From the NCBI RefSeq assembly GCF_012910715.1, contig NZ_JABBHF010000007.1, forward strand, positions 191,001 through 255,000: a stretch of DNA of 64,000 nucleotides, in the 5' to 3' direction. Of the stretch, positions 8,529-16,457 are shown in pieces (the first letter of the stretch is position 1; each line of letters starts with the position of its first letter). The notes beneath the pieces were generated by a model. The model ran no database searches, was not told where the DNA came from, and was given only the letters and a program-made list of their open reading frames with translations. A program made the position numbers and the translations under genes. Origin of the DNA: Flavivirga algicola (GTDB lineage: Bacteria > Bacteroidota > Bacteroidia > Flavobacteriales > Flavobacteriaceae).

Positions 8529-9878
8529 ATGAAAATAATCATTGCTGGAGCTGGTGAAGTTGGATTTCATTTAGCAAAGTTATTGTCTTACGAGTCTCAA
8601 GAAATAACATTAATAGATATAGATAAAGAAAGTTTGGCTTACGCCGATGCCCATTTAGATATTAAAGTTATTAAAGGAGATACCACTTCAATTTCCATTT
8701 TAAAAGAAGCCCGAGTAAATAATTGTGACTTGTTCATTGCTGTTACGGCTATTGAAACAACAAATATCACGGTATGTGTATTGGCAAAACAATTAGGGGC
8801 TAAGCGTACTATTGCAAGGATTTCCAATACCGAATTTATAAACTATAAAGATGAGGTTGGTTTTACTAAATTTGGTATTGATGAATTAATTTCCCCAGAA
8901 GCCTTAGCTGCAGCCGAGATTAAATTATCATTAAAGCAATCCTCTTTTAATGATACGTACGAGTTTGAAGGTGGAGCACTTACCATGGTTGGTTTAACAT
9001 TGTCCAGATCGGCTTCATTTGTTGGTAAAACAGTTAAAGAGGCTGCAAAGATATTTCCTGAAATACACTTTGTCCCAATAGCCATTCAACGTTTTGGTAC
9101 GCAATATACAATCATTCCAAGAGGTAACACAGAATTTAAGAGAGGAGATAATGTCGTATTTGTAACTTCTGAAGGAGGTGCTGAAGAGCTCTGTAGACTC
9201 ACAGGAAAATCGAACAGTGACATAAAGAATGTCATGATTTTAGGGGGCAGTCAAATTGGTTATAAGTCTGCAAGAGATTTGAGTGATAAAGGGTTTAACG
9301 TAAAACTTTTTGAAGAGAATAAAGAACGTGCGTTTGAAATAGCAGATGATTTACCGAACGTCCTAGTGATTCACAGTGATGGACGTAATGTTGATTTGCT
9401 TGATGAAGAGAATATTAGTGATATGGATGCTTTTATAGCTGTGGCAGGTAATTCTGAAACAAATATCATGTCTTGTTTAGTAGCCAAATCCAAAGGGGTT
9501 AAGAAAACTGTGGCTTTGGTAGAAAACATGGATTATTTCGAATTATCGCATTCGGTTGGTATTGAGACATTGATAAACAAAAAGTTACTGGCAGCAAATA
9601 ATATCTTTAGATACATAAGAAAAGGAGAGGTCGTGGCCATGACTAAACTCAGTAATATGAATGCTGAATTGTTAGAGTTTGAAGTAAAACCGACTTCTGC
9701 CATTTGTAATAAGTATATTAAGGATGTTGATTTTCCAAGGTCTGCCATCATTGGAGGGGTTATTAGAAACGGCCTGGGTGTTATTGCTCTAGGAGATTTT
9801 AAAATTAGAGAAGGTGATCGCGTTGTGGTTTGTAGTTTGTTAAAATCAATAAAAGGTGTTGAAAAATTATTTCGTTAA
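8529..9878 (+). CDS. trkA: Trk potassium uptake system regulatory subunit TrkA
   Basis: Cytosolic NAD(H)-binding gating subunit of the Trk K+ transporter. It consists of two RCK (TrkA-N plus TrkA-C) units: the first opens with IIAGAGEVGFHLAKLL (residues 3-18), the second with VMILGGSQIGYKSARDL (about residue 236); each Rossmann domain is followed by a ligand-binding TrkA-C domain. The 449 residues match full-length TrkA. The gap to trkH is 14 bases, so the two form an operon. Confidence 0.95.
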   Translation: MKIIIAGAGEVGFHLAKLLSYESQEITLIDIDKESLAYADAHLDIKVIKGDTTSISILKEARVNNCDLFIAVTAIETTNITVCVLAKQLGAKRTIARISNTEFINYKDEVGFTKFGIDELISPEALAAAEIKLSLKQSSFNDTYEFEGGALTMVGLTLSRSASFVGKTVKEAAKIFPEIHFVPIAIQRFGTQYTIIPRGNTEFKRGDNVVFVTSEGGAEELCRLTGKSNSDIKNVMILGGSQIGYKSARDLSDKGFNVKLFEENKERAFEIADDLPNVLVIHSDGRNVDLLDEENISDMDAFIAVAGNSETNIMSCLVAKSKGVKKTVALVENMDYFELSHSVGIETLINKKLLAANNIFRYIRKGEVVAMTKLSNMNAELLEFEVKPTSAICNKYIKDVDFPRSAIIGGVIRNGLGVIALGDFKIREGDRVVVCSLLKSIKGVEKLFR

Positions 9879-9892
9879 GATGCATTTAAAGG

Positions 9893-11386
9893 ATGAAGTT
9901 AAATTATAAAATAATTTTTCATTTCTTAGGTTTGCTACTGTTATTTAATGGCGGTTTTATGCTTGTGTCTGCCCTTGTGAGTTTTCTTTACGAGGATGGC
10001 GTTACATTCCAATTATTCTTATCTGGGATATTTACATTAATTGCTGGCCTTTTAGCCATGGTGTTTACAAGACATCATAAAAAAGAGATGAATAAACGCG
10101 AAGGGTATATTGTTGTTTCTTTTGGTTGGGTTATTATGGCACTTTCTGGCACCTTGCCCTATGTGCTAACGCAAAGTATTCCAAGCTTTACAAATGCTTT
10201 TTTTGAAACCATGTCTGGCTTTACAACTACAGGAGCTTCTATTTTAAATGATATTGAAGCTGTGCCTAAAGGTGTTTTGTTTTGGCGCAGTTTAACGCAT
10301 TGGATAGGGGGTATGGGAATTATCGTTTTAGCGATTGCTATATTGCCTTTATTAGGAATTGGAGGTATGCAGCTTTTTGCTGCCGAAGCCCCAGGCCCTA
10401 GTGCCGATAAATTACACCCTAGAATTACTGATACCGCAAAACGTTTATGGCTTATTTATTTTGGATATACTGCGGCAGAAACCTTATTGCTTAGTGTAGC
10501 AGGTATGTCGTTTTTCGATGCTATAAACCATTCATTATGTACATTGTCTACAGGCGGTTTTTCGACTAAAAATGCCAGTGTGGCTTATTGGAATGGAGAA
10601 CCCATTATTCAATACATTATTATATTATTTATGTTTTTGGCGGGTACTAACTTTGTTTTAAGCTATTTTGCTTTTAAAGGGAAAGTTCAAAAAATAATTA
10701 ATGACGAAGAGTTTAAATTGTACTTCAAATTCATAGGAGTTTTTACATTAATTGCTGCGGTTATTATATATTTTAGGGCAGATATTTCTGCATCTTCTAT
10801 TGTACACCCAATGGTTTGGGGAGAAGCTGAAAGTGCATTCAGGCATTCGCTATTTCAAGTATTGGCCATTATAACTACTACAGGTTTTGTGACAGCCGAT
10901 TATACGATGTGGACACCTTTTTTAATGGTTTTCTTTTTTGGCCTTATGTTTTTGGGAGGATCTGCAGGAAGTACTTCGGGAGGGGTCAAAGTGGTACGTC
11001 ATTTAATATTGATAAAAAATGGGTTTCTGGAATTTAAACGAACGTTGCATCCCAATGCTATTTTACCTGTTCGCTATAACAAAAGGGCTATTTCTGGAGA
11101 TATTGTATTTAATATCCTGGGATTTTTTATTCTTTATATGCTGTCTTTCATTATCGGAGCCTTAGGATTTTCAATGTTTGAAATAGACTTTAAGTCGGCT
11201 ATAGGTTTGGCTGCTTCCAGTTTGGGGAATGTAGGACCGGCACTTGGTGAGTTTGGTCCTGCAAATAATTATTCGGCTTTACCTCCTTTGGCGCAATGGT
11301 GGGCCTCTTTTTTAATGCTTATAGGCCGTTTGGAGCTCTTTACGGTACTTATTTTATTTACGCCTTTCTTTTGGCGTAATAGATAA
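9893..11386 (+). CDS. trkH: Trk potassium uptake system channel subunit TrkH
   Basis: Inner-membrane K+-conducting subunit with four pore repeats. Filter-like segments are visible: FETMSGFTTTGASIL, LCTLSTGGFSTKNAS, ITTTGFVTADY and SSLGNVGPALGEFGP; the Gly in each repeat lies in the K+ selectivity filter. Multiple long hydrophobic helices run the full 497 residues, the usual length for TrkH. It pairs with TrkA just upstream. A weak alternative ATG at 9880 is in another frame, so the 9893 start stands. Confidence 0.95.
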   Translation: MKLNYKIIFHFLGLLLLFNGGFMLVSALVSFLYEDGVTFQLFLSGIFTLIAGLLAMVFTRHHKKEMNKREGYIVVSFGWVIMALSGTLPYVLTQSIPSFTNAFFETMSGFTTTGASILNDIEAVPKGVLFWRSLTHWIGGMGIIVLAIAILPLLGIGGMQLFAAEAPGPSADKLHPRITDTAKRLWLIYFGYTAAETLLLSVAGMSFFDAINHSLCTLSTGGFSTKNASVAYWNGEPIIQYIIILFMFLAGTNFVLSYFAFKGKVQKIINDEEFKLYFKFIGVFTLIAAVIIYFRADISASSIVHPMVWGEAESAFRHSLFQVLAIITTTGFVTADYTMWTPFLMVFFFGLMFLGGSAGSTSGGVKVVRHLILIKNGFLEFKRTLHPNAILPVRYNKRAISGDIVFNILGFFILYMLSFIIGALGFSMFEIDFKSAIGLAASSLGNVGPALGEFGPANNYSALPPLAQWWASFLMLIGRLELFTVLILFTPFFWRNR

Positions 11387-11402
11387 TGTAAAGATCTTTT
11401 TG

Positions 11403-12059
11403 TTAGATAAAACCTAGCTTTTTTGCTTCTTTTACTAGATTGAAGTTCTCTTTGTTTTTAGTGTCTAACAGGGTTTTTAATTTCGTTTTTCTTACTTCAA
11501 TCGCTCTGGTAGATAATGGTATATAATTTGAAAGATCCTTGGTTTTTTCTCCCATCGAGAGGTGATATAATATTTGCCTGTCAAAATCATCGATCGTTAT
11601 TCTATTGGCATATGTTTTACGAGTATAGCCTTCAATGGTTTTGCTGTAATATGTTTTTCCTTTTAAAGTGTCTATAATGGCATTTTTTAAATCAATGCCA
11701 TCAATATCAGATTTAATCATAAACCCTTCAGGATGAATTTCATTAATAATATTCTGAATTCTGGTTTGATCTGTAATAGATGTTAAAACCAGTATTTTTG
11801 TATCGGGCGACTCTTTTCTTATCAAAAGTCCCAGGTCTTCACCACAAATAAAACGTTCGTTTCTTGAAATAGGGAGTTGAAGATCCAACAGTACAATTTG
11901 TGTTTTAATTCGTTGAATCTTGTATATGGCCTCATCACAATTTTTAGCAAAGGTTATATTAAAGGAAACATTTACTATTTCATTTAGTATGTTTTTATAA
12001 GCATTTGCTATAATAGCAGAATCTTCAATAATAAGTAGGTTAATGCTTATTTTGTTCAT
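11403..12059 (-). CDS. Orphan response regulator, receiver plus LuxR-type HTH
   Basis: Two-component response regulator of 218 residues from the Met at 12059 (MNKISINLLIIEDSAII). The frame stays open upstream to 12260, but that extension looks non-coding and crosses the likely promoter, so I use 12059. The receiver domain has the acidic pair E12/D13, the phosphoacceptor D59 in IVLLDLQLP, and the conserved switch regions VLTSIT and FMIKSD. The C-terminus (FDRQILYHLSMGEKTKDLSNYI, recognition helix near TRAIEVRKTKLKTLL) is a LuxR/NarL-like DNA-binding domain. No histidine kinase is adjacent, so the signal is unknown. It converges on trkH with 16 bases between. Confidence 0.85.
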   Translation of the reverse strand: MNKISINLLIIEDSAIIANAYKNILNEIVNVSFNITFAKNCDEAIYKIQRIKTQIVLLDLQLPISRNERFICGEDLGLLIRKESPDTKILVLTSITDQTRIQNIINEIHPEGFMIKSDIDGIDLKNAIIDTLKGKTYYSKTIEGYTRKTYANRITIDDFDRQILYHLSMGEKTKDLSNYIPLSTRAIEVRKTKLKTLLDTKNKENFNLVKEAKKLGFI

Positions 12060-12089
12060 GCTGAGGGAATTATTTTTTAGTTCGACCTT

Positions 12090-12097
12090 CAAAAATA
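12090..12097 (-). promoter_or_regulatory. Candidate -7 box for the response regulator
   Basis: Minus-strand TATTTTTG matches TAnnTTTG 31 bases upstream of the ATG at 12059, which supports the shorter start for that gene. Confidence 0.4.
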
Positions 12098-12189
12098 TAG
12101 ATTGTTTTTTGTAGTCAGCTTTAAAATAATCAAAATATGTGGAAAAACCGCAATAAATTATTAAATAAAAAGTATTCATTTGTACTTTG

Positions 12190-12283
12190 CTTATTAATGG
12201 GCAATAGGGGCTATTGTATTGACTTCCATTCTTTAAGCAAAAGGTTGTTATGCGAGCCACTGATTACTCAGTGGCTTTTTTTA
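12190..12283 (+). ncRNA. Candidate small RNA ending in a Rho-independent terminator
   Basis: No coding frame explains a strong plus-strand terminator here. The ~95 bases before the U-tract contain a small hairpin, CAATAG-GGG-CTATTG (about 12202-12216), a single-stranded stretch, then the terminator. Just upstream are poor matches to the -7 consensus: TTCATTTG (12175-12182) and TACTTTG (12183-12189). The RNA would be transcribed away from the response regulator. Its identity is unknown; the Rfam 6S-Flavo model is one test. The termini are guesses. Confidence 0.35.
12255..12283 (+). terminator. Strong plus-strand terminator without an upstream gene
   Basis: Nine-bp perfect stem AGCCACTGA / TCAGTGGCT (12255-12263 and 12268-12276) with a TTAC loop, followed by a run of T to 12282. 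The minus-strand flank is not T-rich, so it works on the plus strand, where no protein gene precedes it. Confidence 0.85.
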
Positions 12284-12443
12284 TAGTATAGCTGTTAAGA
12301 AAAAATACAATTGTTGATATGTCCATAAATGTTCATGATTAACCCTCGGTAATTCATGAATATAATAGTTTGTAAATAAGGTGATGTAACAATTTTAAAG
12401 TTTAAGCGTCGTCTTTATATAAACCAATAAAAATATACGAATC

Positions 12444-12701
12444 ATGGAATTATTATTAACAGATCAAGACTTAGAGCCATTACCTGAATCCAATTCATTT
12501 TTAGAGCATACCAAACCACAAGGCATATTAAATTCTAACTATAAGAAATTAGTAAAAAGGAATTTAAATAATATCACTTCACAATCTCTTTTTGGAGTTA
12601 AACAACGTTTAAAAAATAGCCGATACAGATTTGCTTCAGGAGCAGAAACTATTTTGAAAGTATCTGCTTTTACTACTATTATTATTGCGATTTTTTCCTA
12701 G
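12444..12701 (+). CDS. Small unknown protein with C-terminal membrane helix
   Basis: Unrecognised 85-residue protein. The first ~60 residues are polar and rich in Leu, Asn and Lys; the last ~17 (LKVSAFTTIIIAIFS) form one hydrophobic helix, so a tail-anchored topology with a cytoplasmic N-terminus is likely. No signal peptide. It is followed by 236 bases without a gene and then a second small tail-anchored protein; the two share no clear sequence similarity. Coding status rests on the sensible composition and the isolated open frame. Confidence 0.55.
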   Translation: MELLLTDQDLEPLPESNSFLEHTKPQGILNSNYKKLVKRNLNNITSQSLFGVKQRLKNSRYRFASGAETILKVSAFTTIIIAIFS

Positions 12702-12937
12702 GCGACGATACTTTTTATAAAAGTTGTAACATTTTCGTAAAAAATACTAGATATATATAAAGCAGCTTTTTTACGATTGTTAACTGATGATCTTTTGAGC
12801 TAACCTCAAAATTATCTTTTATATTTTTTTGAATTGAATTTCGATGAACTTTTTTATCGGGCAGTCAATTTATTTTTACAACTTTAAATGTGTTGAATAT
12901 ATTTCAATACAATATCAACTTAAAAATTTAGAAAACT

Positions 12938-13201
12938 ATGGGCGGAGAGGGATCGATGATGGCTGCTATTAATTCTTTAAAAAGCAATAGGAGTCTTATG
13001 TCTAAAAGAAAGGAAAAAGGCACTTTAGGCGGGAGTTATGCTAATGTTAAATTAGCAGAATTTCCTGAAGCAACCCCAGAACAGCTAAAGGAAATTAAAG
13101 AAAAGCTTCGTAAAGAAAACCAAAAAGATAGAACAAAACAGATTCTACTGTTTGGAGCATTGTGTATTATTTTAATTTCGACAATCTATTATTTTATTTA
13201 A
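12938..13201 (+). CDS. Conserved small tail-anchored protein
   Basis: An 87-residue protein starting MGGEGSMMAAINSLKSNRS, then a basic region, a charged helix (PEQLKEIKEKLRKENQK) and a C-terminal membrane helix (ILLFGALCIILISTIYYFI). I recall similar small proteins in many flavobacteria, without a known function. The Lys/Arg before the helix suggests the N-terminus stays in the cytoplasm. It ends just before a large convergent terminator structure. Confidence 0.7.
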   Translation: MGGEGSMMAAINSLKSNRSLMSKRKEKGTLGGSYANVKLAEFPEATPEQLKEIKEKLRKENQKDRTKQILLFGALCIILISTIYYFI

Positions 13202-13211
13202 CGCATAAAAA

Positions 13212-13337
13212 AGAGGTCTAAAAAGTAATTTATTTTGTCATTCAGAGCGGAGCGAAGAATCTTATTAATGTGTAACCATAACATTAAAATTATGAGAGAT
13301 GCTTCATTTCATTCTAAATGACACTTTTTAGACCTCT
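13212..13337. terminator. Convergent terminator stem with a dispersed repeat in its loop
   Basis: A 15-bp perfect inverted repeat (13212-13226 with 13323-13337, AGAGGTCTAAAAAGT and its complement) lies between two convergent genes, as bidirectional terminators do. Its loop is unusually long (96 bases) and contains the repeat element described separately. Confidence 0.65.
13236..13323. repeat. Flavobacterial dispersed repeat (TGTCATTCnGAGCGnAG type)
   Basis: Eighty-eight bases bounded by TGTCATT (13236-13242) and its complement AATGACA (13317-13323). The interior TTCAGAGCGGAGCGAAGAAT resembles a short repeat I know from many flavobacterial intergenic spaces. A related core, CTTGAGCGTAGTCGAAAGG, occurs at about 58967 and 59082. 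Confidence 0.5.
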
Positions 13338-13362
13338 TCTAAATTATTGATTTGTTTTTTTT

Positions 13363-14547
13363 TTAGCTTACAGCTTCTTTTATTCGCTTAATGGCTTCAA
13401 TAATTTGTTCTTGAGATGCCGCATAAGAAATACGAATACAATTCGGATTACCAAAAGCATCACCTGTTACGGTTGCAACTAGAGCTTCTTCCAATAAATA
13501 CAAAGAAAAATCTGTGGCGTTGTTTATGGTTTTGCCTCGTAATGTTTTTCCGAAGTAAAAAGAGACATCTGGGAAAACATAAAAAGCACCTTCTGGAGTA
13601 TTAGAGTTAAACCCTTCGATATCGCTTAGTAGATCAAGTATTAAATCACGACGAACTTTAAATTCGTCAATCATATATTGTACTTTACTAGGAGCAGCAT
13701 TAAGCGCTGTGATAACTGCTTGCTGGGCAATACAATTGGCACCACTTGTAATTTGACCCTGTAATTTATTGCATGCACGAGCGATCTTTTCTGGAGCACC
13801 AATAAAACCAATACGCCATCCCGTCATAGCAAATGCTTTAGAAACACCGTTAACGGTAATAGTACGGTCGTACATATCATCAAATTCAGCCATGCTAGCA
13901 TGACCTTCTCCGTAGTTTATATGCTCATATATTTCATCAGAAACGACATATATGTTTGGGTATTTAACCAATACATCGGCAAGCGCTCTTAATTCATCTT
14001 TGCTGTATACAGATCCACTTGGGTTACAAGGTGAGCTAAACCACATCATTTTAGTGTTAGGCGTAATAGCTGCTTCAAGTTGCTCTGGTGTCATTTTGAA
14101 ATCGGTGTCAATAGATGTTTTAACTTCTACAGGAACCCCATCATTCAATTTAACAATATCAGAATAGCTTACCCAGTATGGGCAAGGTAAAATAACTTCA
14201 TCCCCTTTATTAAGCATGACTCCAGCTATATTTGCCAAACATTGCTTGGCACCTGTTGAAACAACAATTTGAGGAAGGGTATATGTTAAGTTGTTATCGC
14301 GTTTAAATTTAGTAATAACGGCTTGTTTTAATTCAACATATCCGTCAACTGGAGAGTATGAATTGTAATTGTCGTTTATAGCTTGAATGGCGGCGTCTTT
14401 AATAAAATCGGGTGTATTAAAGTCTGGTTCGCCAAGGCTTAAACCAATAATGTCTTTTCCTTCTCCTCTAAGTTCTCTTGCTTTTGCTGCCATTGCTAAA
14501 GTGGCAGACGTAGACATGTTTAAAATTCTATCTGATAATAAGTTCAT
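13363..14547 (-). CDS. PLP-dependent aminotransferase, class I (aspartate aminotransferase type)
   Basis: Fold-type I aminotransferase of 394 residues, most like the Ib-subgroup aspartate/prephenate aminotransferases. Visible elements: substrate loop LGEPDFNTPDFI (about residue 38), Asn-bearing SPCNPSGSVYS, Asp and Tyr of VVSDEIYEHINY, the PLP-binding Lys in TVNGVSKAFAMTGWRIGF, and the carboxylate-binding Arg in CIRISYAAS near the end. It would transfer amino groups between aspartate (or aromatic amino acids) and 2-oxoglutarate; the exact substrate cannot be set from sequence. It lies 36 bases downstream of the desaturase gene on the same strand and may share its transcript. Confidence 0.93.
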   Translation of the reverse strand: MNLLSDRILNMSTSATLAMAAKARELRGEGKDIIGLSLGEPDFNTPDFIKDAAIQAINDNYNSYSPVDGYVELKQAVITKFKRDNNLTYTLPQIVVSTGAKQCLANIAGVMLNKGDEVILPCPYWVSYSDIVKLNDGVPVEVKTSIDTDFKMTPEQLEAAITPNTKMMWFSSPCNPSGSVYSKDELRALADVLVKYPNIYVVSDEIYEHINYGEGHASMAEFDDMYDRTITVNGVSKAFAMTGWRIGFIGAPEKIARACNKLQGQITSGANCIAQQAVITALNAAPSKVQYMIDEFKVRRDLILDLLSDIEGFNSNTPEGAFYVFPDVSFYFGKTLRGKTINNATDFSLYLLEEALVATVTGDAFGNPNCIRISYAASQEQIIEAIKRIKEAVS

Positions 14548-14583
14548 TTTTTTATATGTTGTATTGAAGTAAAAATGTGAATT

Positions 14584-15678
14584 TTAGGCTAAACTAGGTT
14601 TTTTTCCTAATACTTTAAGTTGGTTATAGTGTTCGTATATGGCTTCCCAAATAGTCTCATATTCATTATATGGCAGGCTAAACTCTTTAGCAGTTTGTTT
14701 AACGATTTTAGCTATTCTGTTATAGTGGATATGGCTAATTTGAGCAAATAAATGATGCTCAACTTGTCGGTTTAACCCACCCGTATAAAATTCAACTAAC
14801 CAGCTTTTAGGTGAAAAATTAGATGTTGTAAACAATTGATGGATTGCCCAGGTATTTTTCATATTACCATTTTCATCAGGTAAAGGCATTTCTGTATTGG
14901 GCATAACATGAGCTAGTTGAAAAATAACGCTTAAAATAATCCCGGCAGTGTAGTGCATAATGAAGAACCCTATTAAAACTTGCCACCAAGTGAAGCCTAA
15001 GGCTAATGGTAAAACAACCCAGATGGCATAATATATAATTTTACCAATAATTAGCTTGGTCCACTGTGTTGCAGGGTTAGGAAACTTACCATAAGACAAC
15101 TTTCTTTTTAAGTACACAAATGTTTGTTTGAAATCCGTTGTAACTGCCCAGTTTACGGTTAACAAACCATATAAAAAGAATGCATAATACTTTTGGTATT
15201 TATGAATTTTAAGCCATTTGGTGTGTTTTGAAAAACGTATAATTCTACCAGCGTCAATGTCTTCATCATGCCCCTGGATATTCGTATACGTGTGATGCAA
15301 AACATTATGTTGCACTTTCCAGTTATAATCATTTCCAGCTAAAATGTAAATGCTGCTTCCCATTAATTTATTAACCCATTTTTTACTTGAAAAAGAACCG
15401 TGATTAGCATCATGCATGACGTTCATGCCAACACCAGCCATACCAACACCTACAATCATCATAAAAACAACTTGAGTCCAAGCGGGCAAATCAACTGTAA
15501 AGATTAATACAACTGGTACGATAAGTAATGAAAACATGACTACCGCTTTGGTGTATAATTTCCAATTTCCTGTACGTTTTATGTTGTTGTCTTTAAAATA
15601 ATCGTTAACACGCTTGTTCAGCGTTTTAAAAAATTTTGCAGAATCATTTCTTGAAAAAGTTAATGCTTTTTTACTCAT
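14584..15678 (-). CDS. Membrane fatty-acid (acyl-CoA/acyl-lipid) desaturase
   Basis: Integral-membrane di-iron desaturase introducing a cis double bond into fatty acyl chains. The three histidine boxes are present: HDANH (residues 89-93), HNVLHH (124-129) and QVEHH near the C-terminus, where Gln in place of the first His is typical of front-end (delta-5/delta-6-like) desaturases. Two pairs of membrane helices lie between the boxes. Length 364 is normal. No cytochrome b5 domain is fused, so a ferredoxin or separate donor must supply electrons. It probably adjusts membrane fluidity. Confidence 0.92.
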   Translation of the reverse strand: MSKKALTFSRNDSAKFFKTLNKRVNDYFKDNNIKRTGNWKLYTKAVVMFSLLIVPVVLIFTVDLPAWTQVVFMMIVGVGMAGVGMNVMHDANHGSFSSKKWVNKLMGSSIYILAGNDYNWKVQHNVLHHTYTNIQGHDEDIDAGRIIRFSKHTKWLKIHKYQKYYAFFLYGLLTVNWAVTTDFKQTFVYLKRKLSYGKFPNPATQWTKLIIGKIIYYAIWVVLPLALGFTWWQVLIGFFIMHYTAGIILSVIFQLAHVMPNTEMPLPDENGNMKNTWAIHQLFTTSNFSPKSWLVEFYTGGLNRQVEHHLFAQISHIHYNRIAKIVKQTAKEFSLPYNEYETIWEAIYEHYNQLKVLGKKPSLA

Positions 15679-15730
15679 GCTATTAATTTAAAATATAAGA
15701 AGGAATAAATTCCGATTGTTATATACCGAG

Positions 15731-15738
15731 CAAAGATA
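15731..15738 (-). promoter_or_regulatory. Candidate -7 box for the desaturase
   Basis: Minus-strand TATCTTTG matches TAnnTTTG about 53 bases before the start codon; no matching -33 TTG seen. Confidence 0.4.
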
Positions 15739-15769
15739 AGTATAAACGAACTTAAGTAATAACGTTTTT

Positions 15770-15803
15770 TTGTAAAAATATGCATGGAAAAAGTATATTT
15801 TTG
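15770..15803 (+). promoter_or_regulatory. Candidate promoter of rsmG
   Basis: TATTTTTG (15796-15803) matches TAnnTTTG and lies 17 bases before the ATG; a TTG at 15770-15772 gives a spacer of 23 bases, slightly long. Confidence 0.45.
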
Positions 15804-15820
15804 TTGAAAATTTAACACCT

Positions 15821-16450
15821 ATGGAGCTTGTTTTAAAATATTTCCCGGAGCTAACCGAAGATCAAATTTCAAAGTTTGAAAAGTTGGAAACACTTTACCA
15901 AGATTGGAATTTAAAGATTAATGTCGTGTCCCGTAAAGATATTGATGAGCTTTATTTACGTCATGTGCTACACTCTTTGGCTATCGCCAAGGTTTTAAAG
16001 TTTAAAACGGGAAGTAAAATCCTTGATGTTGGCACTGGCGGAGGTTTTCCAGGTGTTCCTTTGGCTATTTTGTTCCCTGAATGTTCCTTTCATTTGGTAG
16101 ATAGTATTGCCAAAAAATTAAAGGTTGTCAATGAGGTGGTAGAAGGTTTAGGGTTAACCAATATAAAAACAACACATAGTCGTGTAGAGGATATTAAAGA
16201 TACTTACGATTTTATTGTAAGTCGTGCTGTGGCTGCTATGCCGACTTTTGTGCATTGGGTAAAAGGGCGTGTTGCTAAGCAACAAAGACATGGCCTTAAA
16301 AATGGTATTTTGTACTTAAAAGGCGGGGATTTAAGTGAAGAACTTAAAGACTATAAAACAGCTGAAATATATAACTTAAGCGATTTTTATACTGAAGATT
16401 TTTTTGAAACTAAAAAAGTGGTCCACCTACCGCAAAAATTTAAGGGGTAG
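15821..16450 (+). CDS. rsmG: 16S rRNA (guanine-N7)-methyltransferase RsmG
   Basis: SAM-dependent methyltransferase that modifies G527 (E. coli numbering) in the 530 loop of 16S rRNA. At 209 residues it shows the RsmG N-terminal helix set with YQDWNLKINVVSRKD, then LYLRHVLHSLAI, the SAM motif ILDVGTGGGFPGVPLAILFP, and VSRAVAAMPTFVHW. Length and order match the family. It sits alone between divergent and convergent neighbours. Confidence 0.95.
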   Translation: MELVLKYFPELTEDQISKFEKLETLYQDWNLKINVVSRKDIDELYLRHVLHSLAIAKVLKFKTGSKILDVGTGGGFPGVPLAILFPECSFHLVDSIAKKLKVVNEVVEGLGLTNIKTTHSRVEDIKDTYDFIVSRAVAAMPTFVHWVKGRVAKQQRHGLKNGILYLKGGDLSEELKDYKTAEIYNLSDFYTEDFFETKKVVHLPQKFKG

Positions 16451-16457
16451 CCATGTA

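Noticed and set aside
12060-12260. N-terminal extension of the response regulator in an open frame
   Set aside because: The extension has no family resemblance, covers the candidate -7 box at 12090 and the small-RNA region; the Met at 12059 gives a standard receiver domain.
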